64,000 bases of DNA from Vibrio sp. STUT-A11 (GCF_026000435.1 NZ_AP026764.1:1240001-1304000), one strand, 5' to 3'. Counted from the stretch's first letter, positions 1 to 9,752 are shown. Translations and numbers: made by a program. Notes: generated by a model not told the origin, from the letters alone.

Positions 1-1510
1 GCAACTCATGACCAGATTTACAACATGCCTGGTAGACTTCTTGAACCAGTTCTTCTTGCTCTGTACGGATATCTAGCTCGTCTTCTGGGCTGTAGAACAC
101 TAGGCACTTCACCACGTGCTCAAGAGGCCAGTCGATTAATTGTGAACCGATGTTACCGTGCTCTAAGCGCAGTGGACGTGAACCCGGCAACTCGATAGGA
201 CGGCCAATCCACCAGCCTTGTCCTGTCACTTCATTGAGTACATCTTGGCCGAATGTGCTATCACACAGTAAACCTGCTTTACCCGCTAAGTTTGCTTCTT
301 GTGCGACTTGTTGGCTCGCTTTAAAGATAAGTTTTTTCAGCGTCTTGATACGTGCCGTGCCTGTACCCGCTTCACGAGCCATGTCTTCAAGTTGGCTTCG
401 GTGGTCAAATGCCATCACACATAACTCATCCCACTGAGGAGCTTTACGTGTCGTAACGCGGTGTAGGTGGTTGAGCTCTACATCCAGGTCAGGACGTTTT
501 ACATCAGCAGCGCGAGTGATGTAGTTATCGAGCTCTAATTTAGTTGGCATTGCCGGAGCACAGCCGTGACGAGAAACCACCAACGCACCACAGGCGTTAG
601 CGTATGCACATGCTTTTTCCCAGCCTTCGTCGTTTAGGTAGCCACGTAGCAAACCAGACATGAATGCGTCGCCAGCGCCTAGAACGTTAAGCACGTCAAC
701 GCGAACGCCATGAATAGTCAGACCGTCGTCAAGATCATTTGGCACTTCTCCGCTGTAAACAGAGCAGCCCAGTGCGCCGCGTTTGCACACTAGTTCAGCA
801 TCAGAAACTTTACGTACTGCTTTTAGTGCGTCGATAGTGTTATCTGTACCACCACAAATATGGAACTCTTCTTCTGTGCCGACAATAACATCAAACAGGC
901 CAAGTACTTCTTGCAGTTCTTGAGTCACTTTGTCTGAAGCGATGTAACGAGTTTCGCCATCACCCAGTGAAGTCAGCCCCCAAAGTACTGGGCGGTAGTC
1001 GATGTCTAGCGCCGTTTTTACACCATTGCGACGAGCGTATTTCAATGCGGTAAGTACGGCTTCGCGCGTTTTTGGATTGGATAGGTGAGTACCAGTGATT
1101 GCCAGACAGCGAGCAGACGCGATGTACTCTTCAGTAAAGTCATCTTTGTTGATTGCCATGTCAGCACAGTTTTCGCGGCAGAAGATCAGAGGGAAAGTAT
1201 CTTCGTCTTTGATGCCCAGAATAACCAGCCCCGTCAAACGCTCTTTGTCAGTGATCAAGTGACTAGTATCACAGCCAACACGCTCGAGTTCTTCACGTAG
1301 GAAACGGCCCATGTGCTCGTCGCCAACGCGTGCAAGCATTGATGATTTCAATCCTTGTACTGCTGTGCCGTAAGCCACATTACCTGATGAGCCACCAAGG
1401 TACTTATTAAAAGATCCCATGTCTTCTAAACGAGCGCCGATCTGTTGACCGTAAAGATCAACCGCAATGCGGCCCATACAAATGACATCTAGCTTTTTCT
1501 CAATACTCAC
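1..1510 (-). CDS. iolC: 5-dehydro-2-deoxygluconokinase with DUF2090 domain, copy 1 (partial, C-terminus outside window)
   Basis: PfkB-family sugar kinase that phosphorylates 5-dehydro-2-deoxygluconate in myo-inositol breakdown; the attached DUF2090 domain belongs to an aldolase-like fold and probably performs the next step (IolJ reaction), which is an inference from the family. Visible motifs are the N-terminal CMGRIAVDLYG, GGSSGNVAYG and the kinase signature GAGDAFMSGL with its catalytic Asp. The start is taken as GTG at 1510 because a GAGGAG ribosome site precedes it and an ATG two bases upstream runs into TGA. The paralogue at 7601-9508 starts in the same way with VKTEKKLD. About 503 codons are present; the last 130 or so lie beyond the left edge. 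It has its own promoter region, separated from iolD by a terminator. Confidence 0.93.
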   Translation of the reverse strand, partial: MSIEKKLDVICMGRIAVDLYGQQIGARLEDMGSFNKYLGGSSGNVAYGTAVQGLKSSMLARVGDEHMGRFLREELERVGCDTSHLITDKERLTGLVILGIKDEDTFPLIFCRENCADMAINKDDFTEEYIASARCLAITGTHLSNPKTREAVLTALKYARRNGVKTALDIDYRPVLWGLTSLGDGETRYIASDKVTQELQEVLGLFDVIVGTEEEFHICGGTDNTIDALKAVRKVSDAELVCKRGALGCSVYSGEVPNDLDDGLTIHGVRVDVLNVLGAGDAFMSGLLRGYLNDEGWEKACAYANACGALVVSRHGCAPAMPTKLELDNYITRAADVKRPDLDVELNHLHRVTTRKAPQWDELCVMAFDHRSQLEDMAREAGTGTARIKTLKKLIFKASQQVAQEANLAGKAGLLCDSTFGQDVLNEVTGQGWWIGRPIELPGSRPLRLEHGNIGSQLIDWPLEHVVKCLVFYSPEDELDIRTEQEELVQEVYQACCKSGHEL

Positions 1511-1810
1511 ATTCTTCTCCTCAGAGCTTAAACTCTTACCGTCATCAATAGGATGGTTCCAATGCTAAAGTTTTTGTGTCTGCGTTAAGGCAATGCCCAT
1601 ATGCGTTTCACGTTTCAATAAAACCTTTATACGGAATATTTGTTTCGTTTTCAATTTAAAGTGGGATATTTAATTCGTTTTGTGATCGGGGCGGAAAATA
1701 AATTTCAAATGCTCTTGGAAGTTGAAAAAATGGATTCGCGCAGCTGAAAGATAGGGTTTAAGCGCTGGTGGCTCGTTATAGCCAAGGCGATATTTCGAAC
1801 TACAACAAAT
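1511..1810. other. iolC copy 1 promoter region
   Basis: Non-coding stretch upstream of iolC copy 1. It holds one good GRAA-N6-TTTY site (listed separately) and a weaker relative at 1664-1676 (GGATATTTAATTC). No open reading frame of its own is convincing. Confidence 0.6.
1633..1646. promoter_or_regulatory. GRAA-N6-TTTY operator, iolC copy 1
   Basis: GGAATATTTGTTTC, about 125 bp before the iolC start. It matches the motif repeated before the other inositol genes of this window. RpiR-family IolR proteins in other bacteria are known to use GGAA-N6-TTCC, so this is a plausible IolR site; that assignment is inferred. Confidence 0.6.
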
Positions 1811-1845
1811 AAAAAAGCCCGTCTCAGGAGTCACGCTGGACGGGC
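1811..1845 (-). terminator. Rho-independent terminator of iolD
   Basis: Perfect 7-bp GC stem GCCCGTC/GACGGGC (1817-1823 with 1839-1845) followed on the minus strand by a run of six T. It lies about 90 bp past the iolD stop and separates iolD from iolC copy 1. Confidence 0.85.
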
Positions 1846-1936
1846 AAACCGCTCGATTAAACTTATTGTTAGTATTTATCCTGAGCTCAGGGTGAGGAAG
1901 TGAGTGAGACTTTATTTACCCCGAGCTCTGGATCGT

Positions 1937-3868
1937 TTAGTACTGACGCGCTTTTTTCAATTTCTCTACGTTTTCCTGAGCTTTAGCTTCAATCTCTGGT
2001 TTCGCAGCGACTTGAGCCGTACCACAGCGCCACCAGGACTCGTAATCGTTGGTCATGGTTTTCGGTAGCACTTTTATATCAATCAGGGTTGATACGGTTT
2101 GCTGCTTAGCATCGGCCAATGCGGCGATTAGCTCTTCTTCTGTATGCACTCGGTAGGCTTTACAACCGTAACTCTCTGCGTTTTTTGCAAAATCAACAGG
2201 CACTAATCCACCGCTCATCTTGCCTGTTTTCGAGTCTTTGAAACGGTTTTCGGTGCCAAAGCTGCCCATTTTATGGTTCATCTGCAAGTTATTGATACAG
2301 CCAAATGCCGCGTTATCAAACAAGAGTACGTTGATTTTCACGCCTTCTTGAATCGATGTTTGTAGCTCTGAATGAAGCATCATGTAGGAACCGTCACCGA
2401 CCATGGTGTAAACAGGTTGCTCTGGGTTCGCAATTTTTGCACCAATCGAGGCGGCCACTTCATAACCCATGCATGAATAGCCATACTCCATGTGGTAAGT
2501 GTCCGGACGTTTTGGTCGCCAAACACGCTGCAGATCGCCAGGGAGTGAACCAGCTGCACCGACAATAATGGCATCTGGTTCAAGATGTTCATCAAGCAAG
2601 CCTAGTACGCGAGTTTGGGCTAAGTCGGTATTAAGTGCTTCACGGTACTCCGCCAACTCATCATCAAAGTGACCACCGATTTCCGGAACGAACCCTTCGC
2701 CTATTTGAACATTGAATAAGCGGGTTAGTTCTTTGTCCCAAGCTTGTTTAGCCGCTTTAATTTCGTTGCTGTAGCCACTCACGTAGCCAAGTTGAGCTAA
2801 CTTTTCACCGATTGCTTCAAGAGCGATATGGGCGTCAGCGACAACCGAAGTTGCATCTAATTTGCTTGCATCAAACTCAGAGACGTTGATGGTTAAGAAA
2901 TCCACGTCTGGGTTCTGGAATAGTGATTTAGAGCATGTGGTGAAATCGGTAAAGCGAGTACCCACACCAATTACTAAGTCTGTGTCACGCGCAATTCGGT
3001 TAGCAGCAAGACAACCTGTGGTACCTACGCCACCCAAGTTGAGTTCGTGGTCGTGGACAATCGCACTCTTACCCGCTTGTGTTTCACCGAAAGGAATATT
3101 GTGTCGCTCAGCAAACTGACGGAATGCATCGTGTGCTTCTGAATAACGTACGCCACCACCACAAATAAGCATCGGCTTCTTCTTGCCCTTAATTAGAGCA
3201 ACCGCGTCATCAATCATTGGGTTAGTCGCTGGACGACGTTCAATGCGGTGTACGCGTTTTTTAAAGAAGTACTCAGGGAAGTCGTAAGCCTCACCCTGCA
3301 CATCTTGTGGTAAACAAATCGTGACTGCGCCTGCGTCAGCAGGATCCGTCAATACTCGCATCGCGTTAACCATCGCAGACATCAATTGCTCTGGGCGAGT
3401 AATGCGATCCCAGTAACGTGAAACGGGTTTGAAGCAGTCGTTGGTGCTGATTGATGCATCGTGATACTGCTCAACCTGCTGTAGAACAGGATCTGGCTGA
3501 CGAGTCGCGTAAGTATCTCCCGGTAAGAAAAGCACTGGGATGCGGTTCGCTGTTGCTGTCGCTGCTGCCGTTACCATGTTTGCTGCGCCAGGGCCCACAG
3601 AAGAGGTGACGGCATAGATCTTTTTGCGCTTGTTTTGTTTCGCGTAACCCATCGCAATATGAGCCATACCTTGTTCGTTACAGCCCTGGTATACCTCAAG
3701 TGAGCCGGCGTCTTCTTCTAATGCTTGTCCCAGACCGACAACATTGCCATGACCAAAGATGGTAAAGATGCCATGAATAAACTTATGTTCTATTCCATCG
3801 AACTCAACATACTGTTGATTCATAAACTTAACCAGCGCTTGTGCGGTTGTCATTTTAATCGTGTTCAT
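1937..3868 (-). CDS. iolD: 3D-(3,5/4)-trihydroxycyclohexane-1,2-dione hydrolase (IolD)
   Basis: Thiamine-diphosphate enzyme that opens the cyclohexane ring of the inositol intermediate to give 5-deoxy-D-glucuronate. The protein of about 643 residues has the three-domain TPP layout: N-terminal Pyr domain with the GVGPGAAN segment, a central domain, and a C-terminal PP domain with GDGSYMMLHSELQ and the following Asn (FDNAAFGCINN) expected to bind Mg-diphosphate. ATG at 3868 is preferred over a GTG two codons upstream because the GGAG site sits ten bases before it and only four bases before the GTG. It is a single-gene unit with its own operators and terminator. Length is normal for the family. 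Confidence 0.95.
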   Translation of the reverse strand: MNTIKMTTAQALVKFMNQQYVEFDGIEHKFIHGIFTIFGHGNVVGLGQALEEDAGSLEVYQGCNEQGMAHIAMGYAKQNKRKKIYAVTSSVGPGAANMVTAAATATANRIPVLFLPGDTYATRQPDPVLQQVEQYHDASISTNDCFKPVSRYWDRITRPEQLMSAMVNAMRVLTDPADAGAVTICLPQDVQGEAYDFPEYFFKKRVHRIERRPATNPMIDDAVALIKGKKKPMLICGGGVRYSEAHDAFRQFAERHNIPFGETQAGKSAIVHDHELNLGGVGTTGCLAANRIARDTDLVIGVGTRFTDFTTCSKSLFQNPDVDFLTINVSEFDASKLDATSVVADAHIALEAIGEKLAQLGYVSGYSNEIKAAKQAWDKELTRLFNVQIGEGFVPEIGGHFDDELAEYREALNTDLAQTRVLGLLDEHLEPDAIIVGAAGSLPGDLQRVWRPKRPDTYHMEYGYSCMGYEVAASIGAKIANPEQPVYTMVGDGSYMMLHSELQTSIQEGVKINVLLFDNAAFGCINNLQMNHKMGSFGTENRFKDSKTGKMSGGLVPVDFAKNAESYGCKAYRVHTEEELIAALADAKQQTVSTLIDIKVLPKTMTNDYESWWRCGTAQVAAKPEIEAKAQENVEKLKKARQY

Positions 3869-3966
3869 AACCACTTTACTCCAGATAATTTAGTCGACAG
3901 CAGGTGAGACGAAACTTGTGACCTGATGCCTTGCTAGCATATTAAATCTAATGATTTAGATATTAT

Positions 3967-3980
3967 GGAACATTTATTTC
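3967..3980. promoter_or_regulatory. GRAA-N6-TTTY operator, iolD (proximal)
   Basis: GGAACATTTATTTC, 99 bp before the iolD start, matching the shared inositol-locus motif. Confidence 0.6.
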
Positions 3981-4095
3981 ATTGCAATGTTTTTCTGAAA
4001 TGTTGTTAGCTTTTGTGATCCTGATTAGATTGTGGCGTGTTGATTCACTAAAAACAAAATAATGGTGTGATGAATGATACTTTTTGCAAAATTAC

Positions 4096-4109
4096 GAAAT
4101 TTTCATTTC
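4096..4109. promoter_or_regulatory. GRAA-N6-TTTY operator, iolD (distal)
   Basis: GAAATTTTCATTTC, a second copy 129 bp from the proximal iolD site. Paired sites recur before iolC copy 2, iolG and iolB. Confidence 0.55.
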
Positions 4110-4398
4110 ATGAGATAAAAGAGGGTGAAAATTTACATTTGACAACTGCTTGCGATTAGCTCGTGTGAAAAATCGGCCTCCTAAGGCATTAAAAAGTCGA
4201 TTGAAGCCGTGAAAAAGTTACATTAAATGCGACGACAATAGCGTTATGTATCAAGAGATCGGCTTTTAATGAGATAGGTAGCGTATAGGCGTGGTGGACA
4301 TTGAAAAGCAAGCGATGATGTATATTGATAGGAATGTTTGGTGGAGCTGTGACGTATCAGAGAGACCGCTTTTATGGAGAGGATGTAGCGTAAGGTTA

Positions 4399-4425
4399 AC
4401 GCCCCCTCAGACATAGAGGAGGCGT
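4399..4425 (-). terminator. Hairpin after adhE, probable terminator
   Basis: Inverted repeat ACGCCCCCTC / GAGGAGGCGT (one mismatch) about 10 bp past the adhE stop. The T-run is weak on the minus strand, so termination is likely but not certain. Confidence 0.45.
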
Positions 4426-4435
4426 GTTTTGGTGG

Positions 4436-7132
4436 TTATGCCAACGCAGCTTTGCTGGTTGCTTTTACGTTACGCTTTGCGGGTTTCTTTTCAGCCTCTT
4501 TATCGGTCACGCCTTTTTCTGTCTCTGACTCGGTATAAGCGCGTCCGTAGAAAGAGTCTTTGAGAATTGCTCTTAACTCACCAATGAGTGGGTAGCGAGG
4601 GTTCGCACCAGTACATTGGTCATCGAACGCCTCTATCGCTAGCTGTTCGACCTTATTCAGGAAGTCTGCTTCATTTATCCCAGCCGCCTGAATAGACATT
4701 GGGATGTCTAGGTTCGCTTTTAGCTCATCCATCCATGCAAGTAGACGTTCAATCTTCTGAGCAGTGCGGTCACCAGCTTGGCTTAGGCCTAGGTGGTCAG
4801 CCACTTCAGCGTAACGACGACGTGCTTGTGGACGGTCGTATTGAGAGAACGCAGTTTGCTTAGTTGGGTTATCGTTCGCGTTGTAACGTACAACGTTAGA
4901 GATAAGCAGTGCGTTAGCCAAACCGTGTGGAACGTGGAACTCAGCACCCAGTTTGTGCGCCATTGAGTGACAAACACCTAGGAATGCGTTCGCAAATGCC
5001 ACACCAGCGATAGTTGCCGCGTTGTGTACTTTCTCACGAGCGATTGGGTCGTTAGCACCGTTCGCGTAGCTTGATGGTAGGTACTCTTTTAGCATCTTAA
5101 GTGCTTGTAGAGCCTGGCCATCTGAGTATTCGTTCGCTAGAACTGATACGTAAGCTTCCAGAGCGTGAGTTACGGCATCGTAACCACCGAATGCGGTTAG
5201 AGACTTAGGCATGTTCATAACAAGGTTCGCATCAACGATAGCCATGTTAGGAGTTAGCTCGTAGTCCGCTAGTGGGTATTTAGCACCGGTCTTGTCGTCA
5301 GTAACAACCGCGAATGGTGTAACTTCTGAACCCGTACCTGAAGTTGTTGTGATACAAACAAGCTCAGCTTTTTGACCCATTTTAGGGAACTTGTAGATAC
5401 GTTTACGGATGTCCATAAAGCGCATTGCAAGCTCTTCGAAGTGCGTTTCTGGGTGCTCGTACATTACCCACATGATTTTCGCTGCATCCATCGGTGAACC
5501 ACCGCCTAGCGCTAGAATCACGTCTGGTTGGTAGCTCGCCATTTGAGCGGCACCTTTTTCTACTACAGATAGCGTTGGGTCAGCTTCAACGTCGAAGAAC
5601 GTTTGAACTTCCATGCCTTGTGCTTTCAGTAGTTTCACTACGTCATCTGCGTAACCGTTGTTGAATAGGAAACGGTCAGTGACTAGGAATGCGCGTTTCT
5701 TACCTTCTAGGTCGCCAAGCGCGATTGGAAGGCTACCACGACGGAAGTAGATTGACTTAGGTAGTTTATGCCACAACATGTTTTCAGCTCGCTTCGCAAC
5801 AGTTTTCTTGTTGATTAGGTGTTTAGGACCTACGTTCTCAGAGATAGAGTTACCACCCCATGAACCACAACCTAGCGTTAGAGAAGGCGCAACGTTGAAG
5901 TTGTACAAGTCACCGATACCACCGTGAGTAGTCGGGATGTTGATTAGGATACGAGCCGTCTTCATCTTGTCACCGAAGTAACGGATGCGGTCTGCGTTAA
6001 CGTCTTGGTTAGTGTACAGACCAGAAGTGTGGCCGATACCGCCGATTTCAACCATGGTTACCGCTTGAGCAACGGCGTCTTCGAAGTTGTCAGCACGGAA
6101 CAGACCTAGCGTTGGAGACAGTTTCTCGTGAGCGAATGCGTCGTCGTAAGAAACTTTACCCAGACCTTCACCTACTAGAACTTTAGTGTCCGCAGGCACT
6201 TTAACGCCAGCCATTTCAGCGATTGCTGCCGCTGGCTGACCAACGATTTTCGCGTTTAGTGCGCCGTCGATAAGAAGAACTTTACGAACTTTTTCCGCTT
6301 CCGCTTTGTTTAGTACGTACGCTTTGTGCGTTGCGAAACGCTCTTTCACTTCGTCGTAAACTTCGTCAACCACGATAGCTGCCTGCTCAGAAGCACACAC
6401 TACGCCGTTATCGAATGTTTTAGACATCAGGATAGAAGCTACTGCACGTTTGATGTCAGCCGTTTCGTCGATAACAACAGGAACGTTACCTGCGCCAACA
6501 CCGATAGCTGGTTTACCTGAAGAGTAAGCCGCTTTCACCATGCCTGGACCACCAGTTGCAAGGATAAGTGCGATGTCATCGTGCTTCATTAGAGCGTTTG
6601 AAAGCTCAACTGAAGGTTGGTCAATCCAACCGATGATATCTTTTGGTGCGCCCGCTGCAACTGCTGCATCTAGAACAAGTTTAGCTGCGTCGTTAGTAGA
6701 GTTTTTCGCACGTGGGTGTGGCGAGAAGATGATACCGTTACGAGTCTTCAGAGAGATAAGAGATTTGAAGATTGCAGTCGAAGTTGGGTTAGTAGTTGGT
6801 ACGATACCGCAGATGATGCCTACTGGCTCAGCGATAGTCATTGTACCTAGGTTGTCATCCTCTTCCAGGATGCCACAGGTTTGTTCGTCTTTGTATTTGT
6901 TGTAGATAAACTCAGAAGCGAAGTGGTTCTTGATTACTTTATCTTCAACAATACCCATACCAGATTCTTCAACCGCTTGCTGCGCTAGAGGGATACGAGC
7001 TTGGTTAGCTGCAAGAGAAGCAGCACGGAAGATTTTGTCTACTTGCTCTTGAGAGTAAGTAGCGAACTCTTCTTGCGCTTTCTTAACGCGAGTGACGAGG
7101 GCATCTAGTTCTTTAATATTAGTGACTGGCAT
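4436..7132 (-). CDS. adhE: Bifunctional acetaldehyde-CoA/alcohol dehydrogenase
   Basis: Fermentative enzyme that reduces acetyl-CoA to acetaldehyde and then ethanol, assembling into spirosomes in relatives. The 898 residues show an N-terminal CoA-acylating aldehyde dehydrogenase half (catalytic Cys in NGVVCASEQ near residue 246) and a C-terminal iron-dependent alcohol dehydrogenase half (GGGSPMDAAK nucleotide motif, TTSGTGSEVT, metal-binding DAVTHALEAY and HSMAHKLGAEFHVPHG). The last 30 residues form a Lys/Ala-rich tail common in Vibrio AdhE. None of the inositol operator motifs precede it, so it is probably regulated separately, with a leader of over 400 bp. It splits the iol cluster between iolD and iolC copy 2. 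Confidence 0.97.
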   Translation of the reverse strand: MPVTNIKELDALVTRVKKAQEEFATYSQEQVDKIFRAASLAANQARIPLAQQAVEESGMGIVEDKVIKNHFASEFIYNKYKDEQTCGILEEDDNLGTMTIAEPVGIICGIVPTTNPTSTAIFKSLISLKTRNGIIFSPHPRAKNSTNDAAKLVLDAAVAAGAPKDIIGWIDQPSVELSNALMKHDDIALILATGGPGMVKAAYSSGKPAIGVGAGNVPVVIDETADIKRAVASILMSKTFDNGVVCASEQAAIVVDEVYDEVKERFATHKAYVLNKAEAEKVRKVLLIDGALNAKIVGQPAAAIAEMAGVKVPADTKVLVGEGLGKVSYDDAFAHEKLSPTLGLFRADNFEDAVAQAVTMVEIGGIGHTSGLYTNQDVNADRIRYFGDKMKTARILINIPTTHGGIGDLYNFNVAPSLTLGCGSWGGNSISENVGPKHLINKKTVAKRAENMLWHKLPKSIYFRRGSLPIALGDLEGKKRAFLVTDRFLFNNGYADDVVKLLKAQGMEVQTFFDVEADPTLSVVEKGAAQMASYQPDVILALGGGSPMDAAKIMWVMYEHPETHFEELAMRFMDIRKRIYKFPKMGQKAELVCITTTSGTGSEVTPFAVVTDDKTGAKYPLADYELTPNMAIVDANLVMNMPKSLTAFGGYDAVTHALEAYVSVLANEYSDGQALQALKMLKEYLPSSYANGANDPIAREKVHNAATIAGVAFANAFLGVCHSMAHKLGAEFHVPHGLANALLISNVVRYNANDNPTKQTAFSQYDRPQARRRYAEVADHLGLSQAGDRTAQKIERLLAWMDELKANLDIPMSIQAAGINEADFLNKVEQLAIEAFDDQCTGANPRYPLIGELRAILKDSFYGRAYTESETEKGVTDKEAEKKPAKRNVKATSKAALA

Positions 7133-7560
7133 AGATTACTCCAATAATTTAAGGTTTCATTTCTAAAAATCATGTGACAGGCCTGAACTTAAATATTCAG
7201 ACCTCGTTAATTCATTGTTTAATTCAGAAAATTAAATAATTAAAAAAGGAAAGTTTCTATCTGTTTAATTATTTTACCCATACGGAATTTACCTTGTTTG
7301 CACAGAAGTTATGGGGTGAACAATATTCATGGTTTACAAAAAAGCGATTGTACAATTTCACTAAGCTTATGACGCCTTATCCTTTAACGTGCTGAAGGAT
7401 AGGTTTTATCTCATTAAATTTCATAATAACAATAAGTTAAAACAATTGAAGGCCATTAGGCTTGTGAACGTTCAGGCGCGCCTCGTGCTGAGTAGTCTGA
7501 GTTGCAAACCTGTTTTCCCATTTACTTGTTCAATTCTTTTTCTCTCTAGCTGTTTGGATA
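7133..7560. other. adhE leader and promoter region
   Basis: AT-rich region between adhE and iolC copy 2. I see a small inverted repeat near 7378-7401 (TATCCTT/AAGGATA) and a partial hairpin near 7180-7207, but no gene and no GRAA-N6-TTTY site. Confidence 0.45.
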
Positions 7561-7591
7561 AGATGATGTGCAATATTAGGGCACATCATCT
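7561..7591 (-). terminator. Perfect 11-bp inverted repeat after iolC copy 2
   Basis: AGATGATGTGC and GCACATCATCT spaced by nine bases, starting 10 bp beyond the iolC copy 2 stop. No T-run follows on the minus strand, so it may protect the 3' end or end transcription inefficiently. Confidence 0.5.
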
Positions 7592-7600
7592 TCACGAGTA

Positions 7601-9508
7601 TTATCCTCTGTTTTTCCAAAGTTGGATTATTTCGTGGTAGTTTGATTTGATTTTATTAATAAACGCTTGGTTGTTAATATTTCCAGACAACCATTCTTTA
7701 GATGGTTCACCAAATATAGTTCGGCCAACCATAAAACCTTTAATTAAGTCGTGGCCAGTTGTTTGGTCAAAGCCTTTTTTAAGTTCTTCTACAGAAGCAT
7801 CCAGACCGAGAATCACAACACCACGACAATATGGATCTTGTTCGATGATTAAGCTGTTCATCGTGTTCCATGAATCGCTTTCAAGCGCTGGTAATTTCCA
7901 CCAATCTGGCTTAATGCCCAAAGAGTAGAAGCGGCTTACAGCTTCAATGTATAAGCGATCTTCTTTTGCTACCCCCTCAGGCAGGATGACTTCGAGTAGT
8001 AGTTCATGCCCAGACTTAAGACAGGCGTGGTACGCTTCTGCTATTTTATTCTCTTGCAGAGTTCGTATGCTTTCATCGTCTTCCGGGCTGTAGAACATCA
8101 GGCATTTCACCACATGCTCTAAAGGCCAGTCGATCAATTGAGAGCCAATGTTGCCGTGTTCGAACTCTAGAGGACGAGAGCCAGGCATTTCGATTGGACG
8201 ACCGATCCACCAATTGTCGCCCGTTACGTCGTTAAGCACATCCTGACCGAAGGTGCTATCACAAAGGAGTCCTGATTGACCTTTTAAACCGGCTTCCTTG
8301 CTTACCTGACGGCTCGCTTCAAGAATGAGTTTTTTCAGCGTTGGAATTTTTCCAACATCTGCACCGACTTCTTTCGCCATGTCGACCAATTGACTACGGT
8401 GATCGAACGCTAAGATACATAATTCGTCCCATGCACCTGTCTTACGCGTCGTTACTCGGTGCAAGTGGTTAAGCTGAGGATCTAAATCAGGGCGCTTAAC
8501 ATCGTTAGCGCGAGTTAAATAGTTGTCTAACTCAACTTTGGTTGGCATTGCGGGAGCACAGCCATGACGAGATACCACAAGTGCGCCACAAGCGTTGGCA
8601 TAAGTGCACGCTTTTTCCCATCCTTCACCGTTGAGATAGCCACGAAGAAGACCAGACATGAATGCGTCACCAGCGCCAAGCACGTTCAACACATCCACAC
8701 GCACACCGTGTACGGTAATGCCTTCATCCAGCGCTTCTGGGATCGTATCTGTGTAAACAGAGCAGCCAAGAGCACCGCGTTTACAAACCAATTCTGCGCC
8801 AGAGACCTTACGTACTGCTTTGAGTGCTTCAACGGTATCTGTTGATCCTCCGCAAATGTGGAACTCTTCTTCTGTTCCGACAATTACATCGAATAACCCC
8901 AAAACGTCTTGCAGTTCTTTGGTCACTTTGTCTGATGCGATAAAACGGGTTTCACCATCGCCCAGTGAAGTTAGGCCCCATAGTACCGGACGATAATCAA
9001 TATCAAGCGCGGTTTTAACCCCATTTCGGCGAGCATATTCAAGTGCAGTCAAAACGGCGTCGCGCGTTTGTGGGTTTGATAGGTGTGTGCCAGTGATCGC
9101 CAAACAGCGCGCTGATGCAATATACTCTTCCGTAAAGTCCTCTTTGCTGATTGCCATGTCAGCGCAGTTTTCACGGTAAAAGATCAGTGGAAAGGTGTCT
9201 TCATCTTTGATGCCTAAAATCACCAGGCCAGTAAGACGTTCTCTATCGGTGATAAGGTGGCTGGTGTCGCAACCTACTTTTTCCAGCTCTTCACGTAAGA
9301 AACGTCCCATATGTTCATCGCCAACGCGGGCAAGCATTGAAGATTTAAGGCCTTGCACTGCTGTGCCATAAGCAACGTTACCGGAAGACCCACCGAGATA
9401 CTTGGCGAATGTGCCCATATCTTCTAAGCGAGCGCCGACTTGTTGCCCGTAAAGGTCAACAGCGATTCGTCCCATACAAATCAGGTCTAATTTCTTTTCA
9501 GTTTTCAC
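7601..9508 (-). CDS. iolC: 5-dehydro-2-deoxygluconokinase with DUF2090 domain, copy 2
   Basis: Second, complete iolC paralogue of about 635 residues: PfkB kinase in roughly residues 1-320 (CMGRIAVDLYG, GGSSGNVAYG, GAGDAFMSGL) and the DUF2090 aldolase-like domain behind it (FDHRSQL, FGQDVLN, GRPIEMPGSRP). By eye it shares most residues with copy 1, but the DNA differs at about one base in five, so this is an old duplication or separate acquisition. GTG at 9508 is chosen as start because GAGAGG lies six bases upstream and it aligns with the copy 1 start. Which copy is the main inositol enzyme cannot be told from sequence; either could serve another inositol isomer. Confidence 0.93.
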   Translation of the reverse strand: MKTEKKLDLICMGRIAVDLYGQQVGARLEDMGTFAKYLGGSSGNVAYGTAVQGLKSSMLARVGDEHMGRFLREELEKVGCDTSHLITDRERLTGLVILGIKDEDTFPLIFYRENCADMAISKEDFTEEYIASARCLAITGTHLSNPQTRDAVLTALEYARRNGVKTALDIDYRPVLWGLTSLGDGETRFIASDKVTKELQDVLGLFDVIVGTEEEFHICGGSTDTVEALKAVRKVSGAELVCKRGALGCSVYTDTIPEALDEGITVHGVRVDVLNVLGAGDAFMSGLLRGYLNGEGWEKACTYANACGALVVSRHGCAPAMPTKVELDNYLTRANDVKRPDLDPQLNHLHRVTTRKTGAWDELCILAFDHRSQLVDMAKEVGADVGKIPTLKKLILEASRQVSKEAGLKGQSGLLCDSTFGQDVLNDVTGDNWWIGRPIEMPGSRPLEFEHGNIGSQLIDWPLEHVVKCLMFYSPEDDESIRTLQENKIAEAYHACLKSGHELLLEVILPEGVAKEDRLYIEAVSRFYSLGIKPDWWKLPALESDSWNTMNSLIIEQDPYCRGVVILGLDASVEELKKGFDQTTGHDLIKGFMVGRTIFGEPSKEWLSGNINNQAFINKIKSNYHEIIQLWKNRG

Positions 9509-9558
9509 TTTGAGCCTCTCACGGTAACGCGTTAACAAACGAACTGCTTTAAATTAAT

Positions 9559-9572
9559 GGAATTTTTATTTC
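9559..9572. promoter_or_regulatory. GRAA-N6-TTTY operator, iolC copy 2 (proximal)
   Basis: GGAATTTTTATTTC, 51 bp before the GTG start; one of the best matches to the shared motif. Confidence 0.6.
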
Positions 9573-9639
9573 ATTGCTAATTGTAAGTGAAATTAAGCGC
9601 CTGTTGTGTGATGGGTGTTGAATTCACAAACTATATGAT

Positions 9640-9653
9640 GAAATTTTTATTTC
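9640..9653. promoter_or_regulatory. GRAA-N6-TTTY operator, iolC copy 2 (distal)
   Basis: GAAATTTTTATTTC, 81 bp from the proximal site and within the longer palindrome-like TGAAATTTTTATTTCA. Confidence 0.6.
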
Positions 9654-9752
9654 ATACTGTACGGATAGGTTGGAGTAGAGGTTGGTTCACTACTTTCTGC
9701 CAGCTAGGGAAGAGGACCAAATGAGCGCTCGAAACTCACTTAACGCAAAAAT

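Larger units (their letters stand above)
3869..4398. other. Long iolD upstream region
   Basis: AT-rich gap between iolD and the end of adhE. It contains two GRAA-N6-TTTY sites near iolD (3967-3980 and 4096-4109). The part nearer adhE (4140-4398) shows no reading frame or motif I can support. Confidence 0.5.

Noticed and set aside
2862..3119. Frame of 85 codons antisense to iolD
   Set aside because: Lies fully within a strongly supported gene; shadow of iolD codons.
6540..6905. 121-codon frame antisense to adhE
   Set aside because: Inside adhE and with composition typical of an antisense shadow.
7389..7640. 83-codon frame overlapping the end of iolC copy 2
   Set aside because: Crosses the perfect inverted repeat and the iolC stop; no ribosome site.
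1..9508. The two iolC copies as an assembly duplicate
   Set aside because: About a fifth of the bases differ by eye throughout, including silent sites, which a read or assembly error would not give.
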